This document shows, in pieces, positions 10,524 to 21,913 of a DNA stretch of 64,000 nucleotides; the first letter of the stretch is position 1; each line of letters starts with the position of its first letter. The translations under genes were made by a program, and so were the position numbers. Source of the DNA: Suillus spraguei (taxonomy: Eukaryota; Basidiomycota; Agaricomycetes; Boletales; Suillaceae); assembly GCA_016800925.1 (NCBI GenBank), contig JABCPU010000036.1, forward strand, positions 1 through 64,000, given 5' to 3'. Under the pieces are notes generated by a model. The model was not told the origin of the DNA. It searched no databases and saw only the letters and a list, made by a program, of their open reading frames with translations.

Positions 10524-11950
10524 TCACACATTCCAAGCTTTGAGGAGCTCTTCTTTTCAATCCGGATCAGGTGAATCTTCAATGAGCTCAATGATGTTAT
10601 TGTAGAAGTCCTGGTAGTTGAAAGCACCATCAATTTCGTTCCAGGCATTCTTAGCGCTGATACTGAAATGAACCTGAATAAAAATCAGTAACTCGTCAGT
10701 ATGTAAGTTTGAAGTAATCGAACCTGTAAGCAGCCATAGGCGATATGGGCTGCTTCCACCATGGTCATATGTGTAGAGCAGCATTGCATGTGCGTGTTGC
10801 ACGTGTCTCCCCCCCATATGCACTTGAGGGGCTTGTAAAAATGTGTCGCATAGTCTAATAAACAAATAAATATCAATCTAAAACAAATACATAAAAAAAA
10901 GCCTACTCACTCCAATAGGTAGCCATCAAACATGCCTTCAAACATGTTATCGTCATCATAGTCCCTGCCTGGTGGGTCACTGGACCACAGAAATGCAGGA
11001 AGTGCAAATGCGGTCAAGTTAACATTGCCACACCAAATATCTTTAAGTGCCCTGCGGAATGTTAGACTAATGTCAGGTGAACTTAAACAAATTCTCACTT
11101 ATTGGCATCCTCTGAAAATCTCTTGAGTTCCCTGACCGGACAGAGAAAATGCGCTAGAATAGGGTGGTTGATACCAAAGTGGATCCACGAACCACTTCCA
11201 TCATATATAGCTGGACATATTAGATGGTCCTTGGTGTTAAGGCTGTGTAATGACCGATTTGACTCTTCAGACGTGAGGTGTCATCAGAGTGAGTAGCCAA
11301 GATAGTAGCATCCATCTGATGGCATAAATAAGTGCAAAACATGCACATATATGCGCATGTACTTACCTTCTTGATGATAGTATTAAGTTCTGAGGCTTTT
11401 CAAGGATCGCCAAGCAGAGGTTTCAAACTTGAAGCAAATTGAAGCAAATGAGCGAAGTTCCTCTTATATCACTCTTGGACCCTAGGTGATCTATGAAGCA
11501 ATTAAAATCAGTCCACACTAAGATTCGACACTGACTTACATCTTTGACAGTCACTTGTCGCGACAAACCTGGGTGTCTTTGTCTTCCGATAACTCTCCAT
11601 TCTCTGCAGCATTGGCTGCTGCAGAGCTAGACCTACATTGATGAGTTGTTTAGTCTTACAGAACACGTCAATACATCACACTATACAATGTGATGCAGCC
11701 AGAAACTCTTCATGAGGATCAGTCTCAGACTCCATATTCCTGAATTGACACATTATTAGTGATTGCATCATCCAAACAAAATGGTGATAAATATACTTAC
11801 ATCCCTTTCTTGTCATCATCTGATGAACACTGCCTTTTCTTTGGCCTGGAGACTTCTTAGAGATCTTTCTTAGAGGAGACTGCTTCGATATGCGATGAAA
11901 CAGAGGTAGCACATTTTCAACAGGACATGGTGTAGGACAGAAAGATAACA
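10524..11950 (-). pseudogene. DUF6698-like protein gene, decayed
   Basis: Minus-strand exons match a protein family common near repeats in Agaricomycetes, which I know as DUF6698. The blocks in order are a basic-acidic start with a possible nuclear signal (PKKRQCSSDDDKKG, about 11835), FGINHPILAHFLCPVRELK (about 11175-11115), ALKDIWCGN and FALPAFLWSSDPPG (11050-10965), DDNMFEGMFDGYLLE, THMTMVEAAHIAYGCLQ (about 10780-10725), then VHFSISAKNAWNEIDGAF and FYNNIIELIEDSPDPD. The conserved Trp after DPD is a TGA stop (10557-10559), after which the frame runs on to a second stop at 10524-10526. Short introns remain recognisable, for example about 10674-10723. The function of this family is unknown. 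Confidence 0.6.
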
Positions 11951-13318
11951 ATCAGTGATAAAGACATGTGAGGGTTATCAATAATATTGACACACTTGCC
12001 TTTGTTTGGCTCCTATTAGATTGGGCTCTGCTGGAATTTTAGTAGGTATATTAGGCTAACATGTACTGTCACTTTGATAACTCTCAATCTTATACCCTAT
12101 ATTGTAATGCCTCATATTAGTGCTCCTCTCCATTTCAGACCTGTGGACTGCAGTGACAAAGTCAACATCGGTGGTAATCACATCTTCATGAATGTTGAAA
12201 ATCTGTAGACTGGCCAACATATACAATCAAGTTCATGCCAACCCATCCAGGACCCATGGTAAGTAATCACTTTGAATTCTAGTTGCATTGGTTTACTTAT
12301 GTTAAGCATACAGACCCTTATATTGCATTTAAAAGATGCGTCCAGATTCATGTATGTCGAAGACATGGCCAGTGATATGGAGACATCAAACTCAAAGACT
12401 CGCAAGATGTATGTTTTTTTTGCTTGTTATGTACAGACTCACATTCTATCTTTTTAGCTCTTCGCCTAGCACGAAGACGACCCAGATGGATGTTTGTCTC
12501 CAAGGAGACAACCTCCAAGACTGAGTATTTTTTTTGGCCAAGTGTTTAATTCATTTTGTCTCATCTTGATTCAGAGATGACCCTATCTCTTCACTGCAAC
12601 TCCAGTCAAGCTCACTGGAGTCAGGAAGGATTTTACCTCAAAAAAATGCAAGCTCAGTCATGGTCACTTCTTTGGAGACGCAGATTCCGTTTGGCCCCCC
12701 CACTGGCCTTGTGGCTACCAAGACATTTCTTCATGGCTGATCTCAGCTTTTGAGAACCTCAAGATTACACCTGCTGATGTGGTAGCCATTGATGAAACTA
12801 CATAGTATTTTCACATCTCATCTCATTGTGTTGTCACCCCCACTTTCATTTTGTTACACATTCATTGCACTTTGTATTTTTTATGGACATGCTCTGTATG
12901 AATTATCTCATTGTACGTTGTAATTGTAATACTAAGAGCAGAATTCAAGTTCTATTTCTTGTCCCACCAAAAGCACACTATGCCTCTAAGTCTTATGAAA
13001 TATTGTTTGACGCATCATTGATGCTTTGTTTATTTCTGGGAAATAGCAACTGACTTTAAACTCAAAATTTCTGGTTTTGGAACACTCCTCTCTCACTAGT
13101 TCAGTGCGCACCTCACCTGAAGCCATCACATCTTATGTCTCCCATTTAACTGCAGATTGTATTCCTGTTGTGCAAAAATCAGTGTGTTCTCAGCTTCTCC
13201 ATATTTCGAACATATCTACAAGGCTAATCTTGACCCAGCGACTTCACTTCCCTTAGATCAACCTTCATGACACCATACCACCTGTTCCACTCATCATTAT
13301 GGCTGCTGTTCATGGACC
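11951..13318. other. unassigned repeat-block DNA
   Basis: Only short open frames are present (for example 12556-12753 and 12826-13053, plus strand), with no motif I recognise. Because the solo LTR at 13324 sits next to a transposase relic that continues at about 14030, the right part (about 13060-13318) may be the upstream part of the same decayed transposase. I cannot show this from the translation. Confidence 0.35.
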
Positions 13319-13323
13319 TTTAG

Positions 13324-14004
13324 TGTTAAGACCATACTCAAAGGGTGAAAGATCTGAAGGGCTTTGGCCTCAGTTTGTGCACTGTGCCCCTTTCCCGAGT
13401 AATGCTCCTTATTTCAGAGGGTAGGTATACGTCCAAAGATCTGGAAGGAGTTGCGTGACGGATCCGGACGTCTGAAGATATCGGATATGATACATCCGAA
13501 GGTATTGGATATGATATGTCTGAAGGTTATCCGGAGCGTAGAGATGGAACGAGGATTAAGGCTAGCTTCGGAATGAGTTCCTGACTAGAAACTAACAGAG
13601 GTAGACTATCTGAAGATAGAGTTGGAGATGTAGACTAAAGGAATCAATCCCAAGTCTCGGAAGATGACTAGAGCGGAAAGTAACTCAAGTCCAGAGGAAA
13701 CAGAATGAGCAGAATCTAAGATGATATTCGAACTAAGGTTCTACAGAGATCTACAAGTGGTTTATATACTGTAAGCACGAGTCGGAAATGAAACACAGGT
13801 AACGGATCAGTGACACAGGACGGAAACATACACAGCCGGGATACCAGAAACAGGAGGAATGACGAAAGGAGATAGACACAGATATCCACAAGGGAGTCAG
13901 AGTGCGAGAAGTGGGCACATTTGGATGGGTGATCCGGACAGGATCTGTGGACTGGATGGAAATATAATTGATCGGATCTGAGATTAGAAGTATGGTATAT
14001 GACA
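13324..14004 (+). mobile_element. solo LTR with 5-bp target duplication
   Basis: Starts TGTTAAGACC and ends ATATGACA, giving the TG...CA ends of an LTR. It is flanked by TTTAG on both sides (13319-13323 and 14005-14009), a 5-bp target duplication. A TATA-like box (TTTATATACTG) lies near 13763. The same sequence is present at 6789-7475. No internal retrotransposon sequence remains, so it is a solo LTR left by recombination between two LTRs. Confidence 0.9.
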
Positions 14005-14029
14005 TTTAGTATCTGTTGCAGGTCAGTAT

Positions 14030-15868
14030 TTTATTTCATGTTTCATTTCATATGCAATTTAATTTCAGTGCACAATCCCAGTCTTCGATGGACTACTTCT
14101 AGACCCTGACAATGACAACTTAATTCTAGACCTTTTATTCAACCTTGCTACCTGGCAGGCTTATGCAAAACTCCGTCTACATACTGAAGACACTTAAAAA
14201 AATTTTGATGCTGCTACAGTCATCCTCGGCAAGACCATTCATAAGTTCAAACAGACCACCTGTGAAGTCTACATAACAACAGAATTACCACACAAACACG
14301 TGGCTCAAGGGCATCAGCAAGCTGCACTGGCTGCAAAGCAGGGCATGTTAGCTAATAATAGAGGAAGTGCATCACATGGCGGGCCAAAGGTAAAAAAGCT
14401 TAATATCCAGATGTAGAAGTTTCATGCACTCTGGCACTACCCTAACACAATCTGAATGAGAGGGACAACAGACAGTAATAGTATGCAGCCAGTGAGTTTA
14501 GTTTTCTTGACTTCCTGACCATGAAGTATTTAACTCTGGTGCAGGGAGAATTACAACACCGATGACTCAAGAGAAATTATCCTCGCACCCCAAAAACTAA
14601 AGCAACTACAACCACAAGCATTGCAAAACAAGATGCTATTGAATGCTTATGTACAAAGGTTATCGATGCTTGGGCAGAGTTTGCAGCTCAGCAAGGTACT
14701 GGTGGACCTCGTCGTGTGCGGACCTCACCTTTTGACCATTACCACATCGCCAAATCTGCTCGTTCAACTTATGACCTCTCAGCATGGCTGGGTGAGCTAC
14801 AAGGTGATCCAGCTGTTAATGTATGTGCTTCTATTTTTTCATTAAACATTGTATTTGATGATGTCAAATAGAATTTTCTTCCCCACCTCAAAGACCACTT
14901 ATATGCACGTGTTCAAGGTCTTACATATGATGGCGATGAGCATGAGTTCACTGATGCAGAGCGAAACTCTGTTCTTATTACTGACAATGAACTATTCAAA
15001 CACAGCATTTTCGGGTCAACTACACAATGTATGATCTTCAACGTGAGCAAGATTCTATTAACCCCTGCACTTGTGCTGACCTCATGGTCATGTCACATGA
15101 AGAAGAACAAACTCATCCCTACTGGTATGCTCGCCTCGTCAAAATATTCCACATTAATGTGGAACATTATAAAACTCCAGATGCAATACGGTCCCATCCT
15201 AAGCGGATGGACATTCTCTTTGTTCAATGGTTCAGACACGATGACAGTCCAGCAGGATTTGCTGCAAAGAGGCTCCAGCGCATCCAGTTCTTTGACAATG
15301 AAAGCACTGATGCATATGGATTTCTTGATCCAGACTGCGTCATTTGGGGCGTGCACATTATTCTGGCATTCTCATTTGGCTGTCCCAAAGAAATGGCCGA
15401 AGTAATGATTGGCCAACATGAAGCAGACCCTGACTGGTGGTTCTATTATGTGAACATGTGGGTTTAATGTTTGATTCACGATCTAACTGCTAATAGATCT
15501 TACTTAGGTTTGTTGACAAAGATATGTTCATGAGATTCCGAGGCAGTGCTGTTGGTCACAAGGGTATGCGAGAGTGGGATGATATTTTGCAGTGTGAAAG
15601 ACACATTGCCGAAGAGTATGTTGAACCCAACAAAGATATTCAAATGGAAGACAAAGGCAGTGTTGCTGAAGATCTAAATGAAGAGGATGGTGTTGAGGAG
15701 GTCGAGGCTGACAAGAACTCTAGTAATGAGGATGAGGGCAAGGGCAAGGGCGAGGACGAGGATGAGGACAATATCTTGAGGGAGGATGTGGAAGACTGCA
15801 TTACAGCTGAGTACGGCAAGGTACTCGATGACGACATACTTGCCAACGAAGGCTATGGTGCTCTTTAG
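14030..15868 (+). pseudogene. transposase-like protein, C-terminal half (Plavaka/tnp2-like)
   Basis: Reading along the plus strand: FDGLLLDPDNDNLILDLLF and NLATWQAYAKLRLHTEDT (14075-14200), then TTELPHKHVAQGHQQAALAA, then FHALWHYPNTI and GTTDSNS (14440-14480), all with in-frame stops. From about 14870 the frame is cleaner: FLPHLKDHLYARV, EFTDAERNSVLITDNELF, VNYTMYDLQREQDSINPCTC, HPYWYARLVKIFH, FVQWFRHDDSP, AYGFLDPDCVIWGVHII, YYVNM, an intron near 15458-15507, then FVDKDMFMRFRGSAVGHKG and a long acidic tail to a stop at 15866-15868. I know this series as the C-terminal part of large transposon proteins (Plavaka/tnp2-like) in Agaricomycetes. Stops upstream make it a relic. Type-level assignment is moderate. 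Confidence 0.6.
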
Positions 15869-16133
15869 ACATTTACTTTGACTTTGGTAATTTTTGCTCA
15901 CTTTCGTCCTATATTCCTATATACAATACATTGCATCTAGCTGGATCTATCTGATATATGTCTGACAGCTACTCTACTGGATGAGTTGTGCCTGACAGAT
16001 GGTATTTTTGATGTCATCCTGTCACTACGCTATTTCAAATGTCGGATATCACAGGCAGGTGTCGTTGATGGCATCAGAAATTTCAAAATGTCATGTGATG
16101 TCTGGATTTGGTAATTTTGGTGATGCCTGTAGG

Positions 16134-16150
16134 TAAGGCTCCAACTGTTT
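16134..16150 (+). repeat. left terminal inverted repeat of the hAT element
   Basis: 17 bp, TAAGGCTCCAACTGTTT, perfectly complementary to the right end. The adjoining target duplication is CCTGTAGG at 16126-16133. Confidence 0.92.
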
Positions 16151-16394
16151 CAATTTACTTACTGTTTTAAACTGTATAAACTGTATAGTGTTTATGTCTA
16201 TTTACTCCCGCCAGCATAGACAGTAAGTATGATACATATAAACTGTTTACTAGGGTACCTAAGTTTGTGACGCGATGCTGAGATATTGACTACCTGGTGT
16301 CAAAAAATATCATATGAGAGTTTGCTAACAGGACCCGAAGTGTCAAAAAAAATCCAGGCCCAAACATATCATTCCCCTGCCACTGCACCAAGGC

Positions 16395-19300
16395 ATGTCT
16401 GAGTCTCATCATACCAGTGAAAGTCTGGACAAAGTTCGCATCTTCATTGAAAATCTCCCTTTGCTATGTGATGCCCTCTCTAGCACGGTCCCGGAAGCAA
16501 TTGAAGGAGACCTTATTCACCATGTTACTACAACAGTGACTGGCAAGGATCCTTGGCATACCTTTAACCGTCGTTTTGATATTCTCTTTGGTGAGGATTG
16601 TCGGGATGACAAGGGTTGTCTTCATCACCCCAATGAGGACCACTGGGCATGGGTGCTATCTGCACATATCTGAAAAGTCTCGATCTTAATGATGCATGCT
16701 TCATGCATGAATTAATGGAGAAGAAACTTACATGCCTCATTCAAGAAATCATTTACCTGTTGTATGTGTATGAGCATTGTAGCACAAGTACACTGTTTCA
16801 ACTCACCTGCAGGTCTTTGGGAAACAAAACGGCAACTAACAATATGCATGGACCCAAAACACTGCCAGGACCAGCACTGTCCACCAAAGGCACAAAACAA
16901 AACCAGGGTAAGTCGAAGCTTTTGGTTTCCTGCAGTTACAAACATTTGATTAGCTTTGAGTGATGATGACAACGACAAAGACTATGTGCCACGCAAGCCC
17001 AGACAATTGTCAGAATCACCAATTCGGCTGTATGCTATTGATGAAGATGGACATGAGATCATCGAGTCAGAAGATAACTTACCTAGTCACAAAGTGAGCT
17101 CATACCTGTATGACAATGAATCTACACTGAGATGAATGTTTCAGAAAAAACGGAAGCTTGTGGGATCAGACTTAGAATCAAATGCAAGTCCAAGTGTACC
17201 AGCCCCGGTTGGTAAGAAGTCATCCAAGAATCGGACAAAAGGAGGCGCAAAGCAGAAAAGAAGTAAAAAGGCTTGTGTGGCTCCAACAACACTTTGGAAG
17301 TTGTCGAAGTCTCTTTGGAAGAGGAATCTGATGGTCAGAGCGCCCTGCGGGCAGTTCAAGAGGAGGAAATAAGGATTGGAGCCAAGCAAGGGCCTAAGGG
17401 CCGTACCCGACTTCATTGGCATGTTCCACATACAACTATTGAGCAGGGAACAAAGTCCAAACATTGGCTATTTAAATGTCGATACTGTGATGTGTAAGCT
17501 GTGACAAAATTCAAATGAAAAGACTTACACAATGTGTAGGACACACTCTGTTCCACGGACTGCTGGGTGCACAGATTTTGAGAACCAGAAACCTCAGCCA
17601 TGTCTTGGCAATTTGTCAATGCACACTCACCAAGCACATGCCAATAAGTGAGAAACATCCCCTGAGAACTTGAATGTTGTTAATGAAACATCCACTTTGG
17701 TTCCTGCAAAAGGTTCAGTGGCCATGAGTGCAAAAATTATGGATGGCTATTTTGCAAAAGGTACAAAACCAGTCTTTGCAACAAAAGATGGTTTCTTGCG
17801 CCACTTTGTTGCCTGGATTATCAATGATGACCTGCCTTGGACAACTGGTGAAACCCCTGGCATTGTACGGCTCTTTCAATTTTTGGAGGTCAGATGGACA
17901 CTCCCTAGTGGTACCACTGTCCAACATGGTAGCAAAAATCTTCATCGAGCTTTGTGCCAATTTAGTGAAGGAACTAACAGTGAGCAGTGTACATTGATCC
18001 AAGCTCAGATATCAGTGCTCACACAACATAGGCTGTCAAATCCAAGATATCATACTCAACTGACAACTGGACAACCAAACAGATGGTGTTTACCTTTGCC
18101 GGTACAATAGCTTCCTTCATCAACGACGACTGGGAGTTATGCGAGCATCTTGTTGACTTCCATCATATCAAAGACAAGGAGCATGAGGGTATTCATGCTG
18201 CGAAGGCATTCATCCAGACTGCTGCGACCCACAGGGGCTTGAATAAAATAAGTTCAGCACTTTGTCTTGTGTTTACATGTCCTGACTGTATGTCGTCAAT
18301 ACTTTCTCGCAGTCTGCCTTGACAATGCATCATCATGTGATACATTTGCTCATGCAACTGGCAAATTGCTTCAATATTGTTACAGTATTCAATTTCACAA
18401 AGCCAATGCATGAATCCAGTGCATGGCACATGTTGTCAACCTTATTGTCCAAGCCATGCTGGCAAGTCTGGATGAAGCGAAGGACCCGGACGAAGAGGAC
18501 TACTTTGTCCCAAATAAGCATTTTCCTTTTCATTATGATCCAGATGACAACAGTGACTTACAAGAGTTTGAGCAGGAGACAAACAGAGATAATGGTGATA
18601 AAAACTTGGATGCAAATGGCATCCTCGAGCTTGAGGATCTTGAACTTGATGACGAGGCCGAGAAGCTTTTGAATGTGTTTGCTGGATTGAGTCCTGTAAA
18701 GAAGGTGAGTACTGACCAGTCCAATTAGTTGTTTGACACTATCTAACTTGTTGTCCTACTAGCTTCATGAAATTGTAAAAAAAAATTGTGTCATCTCCTC
18801 AGCGACGCAAGAGGTTCCGTGTTCTTGTGAGCAAGGCCTTTGAAAGCACAAAAGCACCATCAGGGAAGATGCTGTGCGCTCTGATGGTTATTCGTGATGT
18901 TGCAACTTGATGGAACTATACCCATGCTATGATCCAAAGAGCTATTATGCTTTGCGAGGTGTGTTAAATAGATTTACAGACTTCGCACATATTGACTTCA
19001 GCTGGTTGAAGGCAATTGAGAAATAAGTCTTCAAAAAGAAAGAGCTTCGTGACGAACTATACTTGACTAACCAAGAGTGGATATTTCTCAGGCAACTCAC
19101 AGACATTCTTGAAGTGAGCCTCGCATTTCATATTTCAGGCTTTCAGAAATTGAATGATGACTTCTCACAGGTATTCATGAAGGTGACATTGTACATGTCT
19201 CGCTCAAACACTCCCACTTTGCCTTGGGCTATTCCGATGTATCGCCGGATGGAGTCAGCCCTGACATCCACTATGTCAAACACTGCCATCAGTGTTACAG

Positions 19301-20660
19301 TCGTACGTGCCCCTATTCATTTTCCTTCCTATTCTCATATATCACATGATATGGAGCTTATCACTCGGACACTTCCACTTCCATCAGACATCACGTGACT
19401 GCATGATTCAACTAGTATGTCATCGATACATCATATCATGTGATGTCATGACTCCCCACGACTCCATTCTCGGACTCAGCTGGTTTAGCATACATGTATG
19501 CTAAACACGTACTCTTATATCTGACTCATGCATTTCAACATGCTTGTATGATACATGCCTTCCTTATTAGGATATGCACTTATATCCCCATGGTTACCTA
19601 GTCTGTGCGCACATATGTACCTATATAAGCACAGTGTACTTGTAGTAGATTCCTCACTTTAATCTTACTGGGTTTTACCTGGATTCCTCTTCGCTAAAGA
19701 TCTCCAATCTTTAGTCGTCTCTAAGTCTAAGCTCTCCTTAGCCTTAGTCTCTATTCTTGTAGAACCTCTTAGACTTGTCTTTGAGGCTGAACCCTTGATA
19801 GTACTCAGAATGTGTTCCTTGTACTCTCACCTTGTCCTTGTCTGGACATTGTAGAACTTCCCAGCAGACCGTCTGTGTCTTTTCACTGTCGCTGGTGACG
19901 CCACCCCAGTTCGTAACAATCAGCCAGAAACTGCGACTGGCTTGCACAGTTGGCTTGCACAAACTTCACCATTACTTTTGCATGTCTTGGAACAACCATC
20001 TTAACATACTCGCAACAAGTTAAGTGGTATTCCCTCGACACTAACACATTACTGAGTGTGTGCCCTGTGTACTTTAGTTTGTCATCCAGCGCTCTGTCTT
20101 GCATGGTTTTGTAACCTCGGCAATGATGCATACAATCAAGCAACAATCATTTTTGAATGTTTCATTAATGAATATGAACTTGCCACAGCAGCAGCAGCTC
20201 CCCCAACATCTAATTTGCCACTACCATCAGTGTCTCTCGATGATGAAGATTCTTTTCTCTCCTCAATCATTAATTTGCGTCCTGATGACCCACATCCCAC
20301 AACTTCAACAGTACCCATCCAGTCTGAGTTCGAGCGCTATGCAATGCTTGCACAGGGTGCCAAGGACATGAATGCCATGAATGCACCTCTTACATGGTGG
20401 AAGGTAGATCTTTGTTGTTTTCTAGTAGACTCATCAACTCACTGTCTGTGAAGGATCATTCTCATGAATTTCTGATTATTTCATGCATCACACGCGACAT
20501 TCTTGCCATTCCAGGTGCCATCTCTCCCGTCAAACAACTCTTTTCGAAGTCGCAGCACCTGTGTACTGACCAGCGGTCTTCCCTTGTGGCAGCCACAGTG
20601 ACACAGTCGATGTGCGCGAAACTATGGATCCAGCAAGGCCTCTTTGATTTCAACAAGTAG
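16395..20660 (+). pseudogene. hAT transposase, multi-exon, inactivated
   Basis: Parts in order: an N-terminal region with DPWHTFNRRFDILFGEDCRD (about 16550-16610) and, after a frameshift, MGAICTYLKSLDL; a nuclear-signal-like KKRKLV (17147-17164); a BED-type zinc finger (HWLFKCRYCD, intron, then NLSMHTHQAHANK, 17460-17650); the core start (YFAKGTKPVFATKDGFLRHF, then DDLPWTTGETPGI); TDNWTTKQMVFTFAG and INDDWELCEHLVDFHHI; DNASSCDTFAHATGKLL; CMAHVVNLIVQAML; an acidic insert; FLRQLTDILEV; and a C-terminal dimerisation domain (DILAIPGAISPVKQLFSKSQ). It ends at 20658-20660. Broken by a TGA in DVAT-stop-WNYTHAM (about 18908), a TAA before VFKKKEL (about 19024), frameshifts, and the LTR at 19293. Hence the element cannot move on its own. 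Confidence 0.88.
19293..19918 (+). mobile_element. solo LTR nested in the hAT transposase
   Basis: Starts TGTTACAGTCG and ends CAGTTCGTAACA, so the outer six bases (TGTTAC, GTAACA) are inverted repeats. The 5-bp target duplication ATCAG flanks it at 19288-19292 and 19919-19923. A TATA box (CTATATAAGC, about 19621) and a pyrimidine-rich 3' half fit LTR layout. Removing it rejoins the transposase frame (SNTAIS to QKLRLACT). It is unrelated in sequence to the LTRs at 6789 and 13324. Confidence 0.92.
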
Positions 20661-20757
20661 ACACTCAATTTTTCGTGGTCTATAAACTGTTTAAACCGTT
20701 TAGTATACGTTTACCTACTGTTTATGTCTATTTACTCGAAAATCGTAGACATAAACT

Positions 20758-20774
20758 AAACAGTTGGAGCCTTA
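20758..20774 (-). repeat. right terminal inverted repeat of the hAT element
   Basis: 17 bp, reverse complement of the left end, followed by the target duplication CCTGTAGG at 20775-20782. Confidence 0.92.
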
Positions 20775-20789
20775 CCTGTAGGTAGTAGT

Positions 20790-21236
20790 AAGGTAGACCT
20801 TGGCCTTAAATGTCACGTGATAGGCGTGACAAAAGCAATAAATGTATGTAGGATGTTCGTAGTGACAAGATATAAAAAAACAGGAACGGAAGAGTTGTAC
20901 TTCTCGACGAGTCGTCCATTTCAGAATTATTATTTGTGCAAAATTGAAGGAGGAGATGGCAACACAAGCAAAATGTGACTTACTGTGACTTCACTTGTGA
21001 TCACTGCATTTGCCACTGGGAATGTAAACCTTGCATCTTGCTTGTGTTGCCATCTCCTCCTTCAATTTTGCACAAATAATAATTCTAAAACAGACAACTC
21101 GTTGAGAAGTACATACACTACAACTCTTCCGTTTTTGTTTTTTTAATATCTTGTCGCTACGAACATCCTACATAGATTTATTGCTTTTGTTACGCCTATC
21201 ACGTGACGTTTGCTGAAAGCGCGCAAGGTCTACCTT
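20790..21236. repeat. long foldback (hairpin) element
   Basis: Two arms of roughly 190-205 bp are inverted copies of each other: 20790 to about 20976 and about 21030 to 21236, with a loop of about 55 bp. Shared landmarks are the outer AAGGTAGACCTT, then GTCACGTGATAGGCGT, AAAGCAATAAAT, ATGTAGGATGTTCGTAG, ACGGAAGAGTTGTA and, next to the loop, AAATTGAAGGAGGAGATGGC. The arms differ at scattered positions and by small indels. No coding capacity; no clear target duplication was seen. It begins only 7 bp after the hAT target duplication. Best described as a foldback or MITE-like element. Confidence 0.85.
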
Positions 21237-21403
21237 GAGTGATATTGCAATACTATTAGATTTTCACATTTAACGTTCAACGGCATCAGAATACTCGGAG
21301 GTCCGAGTCCGTTGACTCCGTTCAATTGAAGTTCCGAGTCGTGCTTATTACTATCGCAGTCTGCCCAGTGCTGTAGTACTGCTAATAGTCGTGGCGGTGA
21401 AAT

Positions 21404-21913
21404 ATGGATCTCACTTGGCACATTCGACTCACAAATACCAGTATGTACCACCAGTTTTTACCACCAGCACCATCAACCGTACTCAGCCTAGTTCAACTCA
21501 CTGCCAGACTCGCCCCCAAGATTCACAGTGACTTCTGGCATCATGTCCCCTCAGCGCCTACACCGGTTGAATACGACTGTGATGCATGTGGAGCTCACGA
21601 CGTATATTATATTCGTTTGATGAAGCATGAGTCGAAACCAGTACCAGGCAGTGCGCATCAGAGCCCGCCGTGCCTTCGAGAAGAGCTATCGGCTCATCAG
21701 AAACGTTTGGCAGCAAAGGTACGCGTAACGGCGGAGAAATTAGTCTTGTCACTACGACTACGGCATCGCCAACTGGCACTAAAACACCCACGAGTTGCAC
21801 TGCCAGCGGCAATAGCTATTACAAGGACTTGTCGGATTGTGAGTACTGTGTATTTGGAGTATCGGCTCGGCGTCCTAATTTTATTTATCTCCAATCAGTC
21901 AAAAGGCCTTTAA
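21404..21913 (+). CDS. unrecognised open frame, possibly not a gene
   Basis: A 169-codon frame starting MDLTWHIRLTNTSM. I recognise no domain. Another frame over the same bases (about 21670-21840) gives a Thr/Ser-rich stretch (SLVTTTTASPTGTKTPTSC) followed by a GT-AG intron-like segment (about 21841-21897), so the real coding frame, if any, is unclear. It lies between the foldback element and the first housekeeping gene of the right-hand block. Confidence 0.2.
   Translation: MDLTWHIRLTNTSMYHQFLPPAPSTVLSLVQLTARLAPKIHSDFWHHVPSAPTPVEYDCDACGAHDVYYIRLMKHESKPVPGSAHQSPPCLREELSAHQKRLAAKVRVTAEKLVLSLRLRHRQLALKHPRVALPAAIAITRTCRIVSTVYLEYRLGVLILFISNQSKGL

Larger units (their letters stand above)
16134..20774 (+). 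mobile_element. hAT DNA transposon with intact ends and 8-bp target duplication
   Basis: The two ends are a perfect 17-bp inverted repeat (TAAGGCTCCAACTGTTT at 16134-16150, its reverse complement at 20758-20774). The element is flanked on both sides by CCTGTAGG (16126-16133 and 20775-20782), the 8-bp duplication expected for hAT. Inside the ends a direct subterminal repeat, GTTTATGTCTATTTACTC, occurs near 16190 and 20721. The element is about 4.6 kb, of which about 630 bp is a later nested solo LTR. It encodes one multi-exon transposase, now broken by stops and frameshifts. The ends look young compared with the coding region. Confidence 0.92.

Noticed and set aside
6789..14004. The LTR copies at 6789 and 13324 as the two ends of one full-length retrotransposon
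   Set aside because: The right copy has its own TTTAG target duplication on both sides and no purine tract before it, and the 6 kb between contain no gag or pol but other families.
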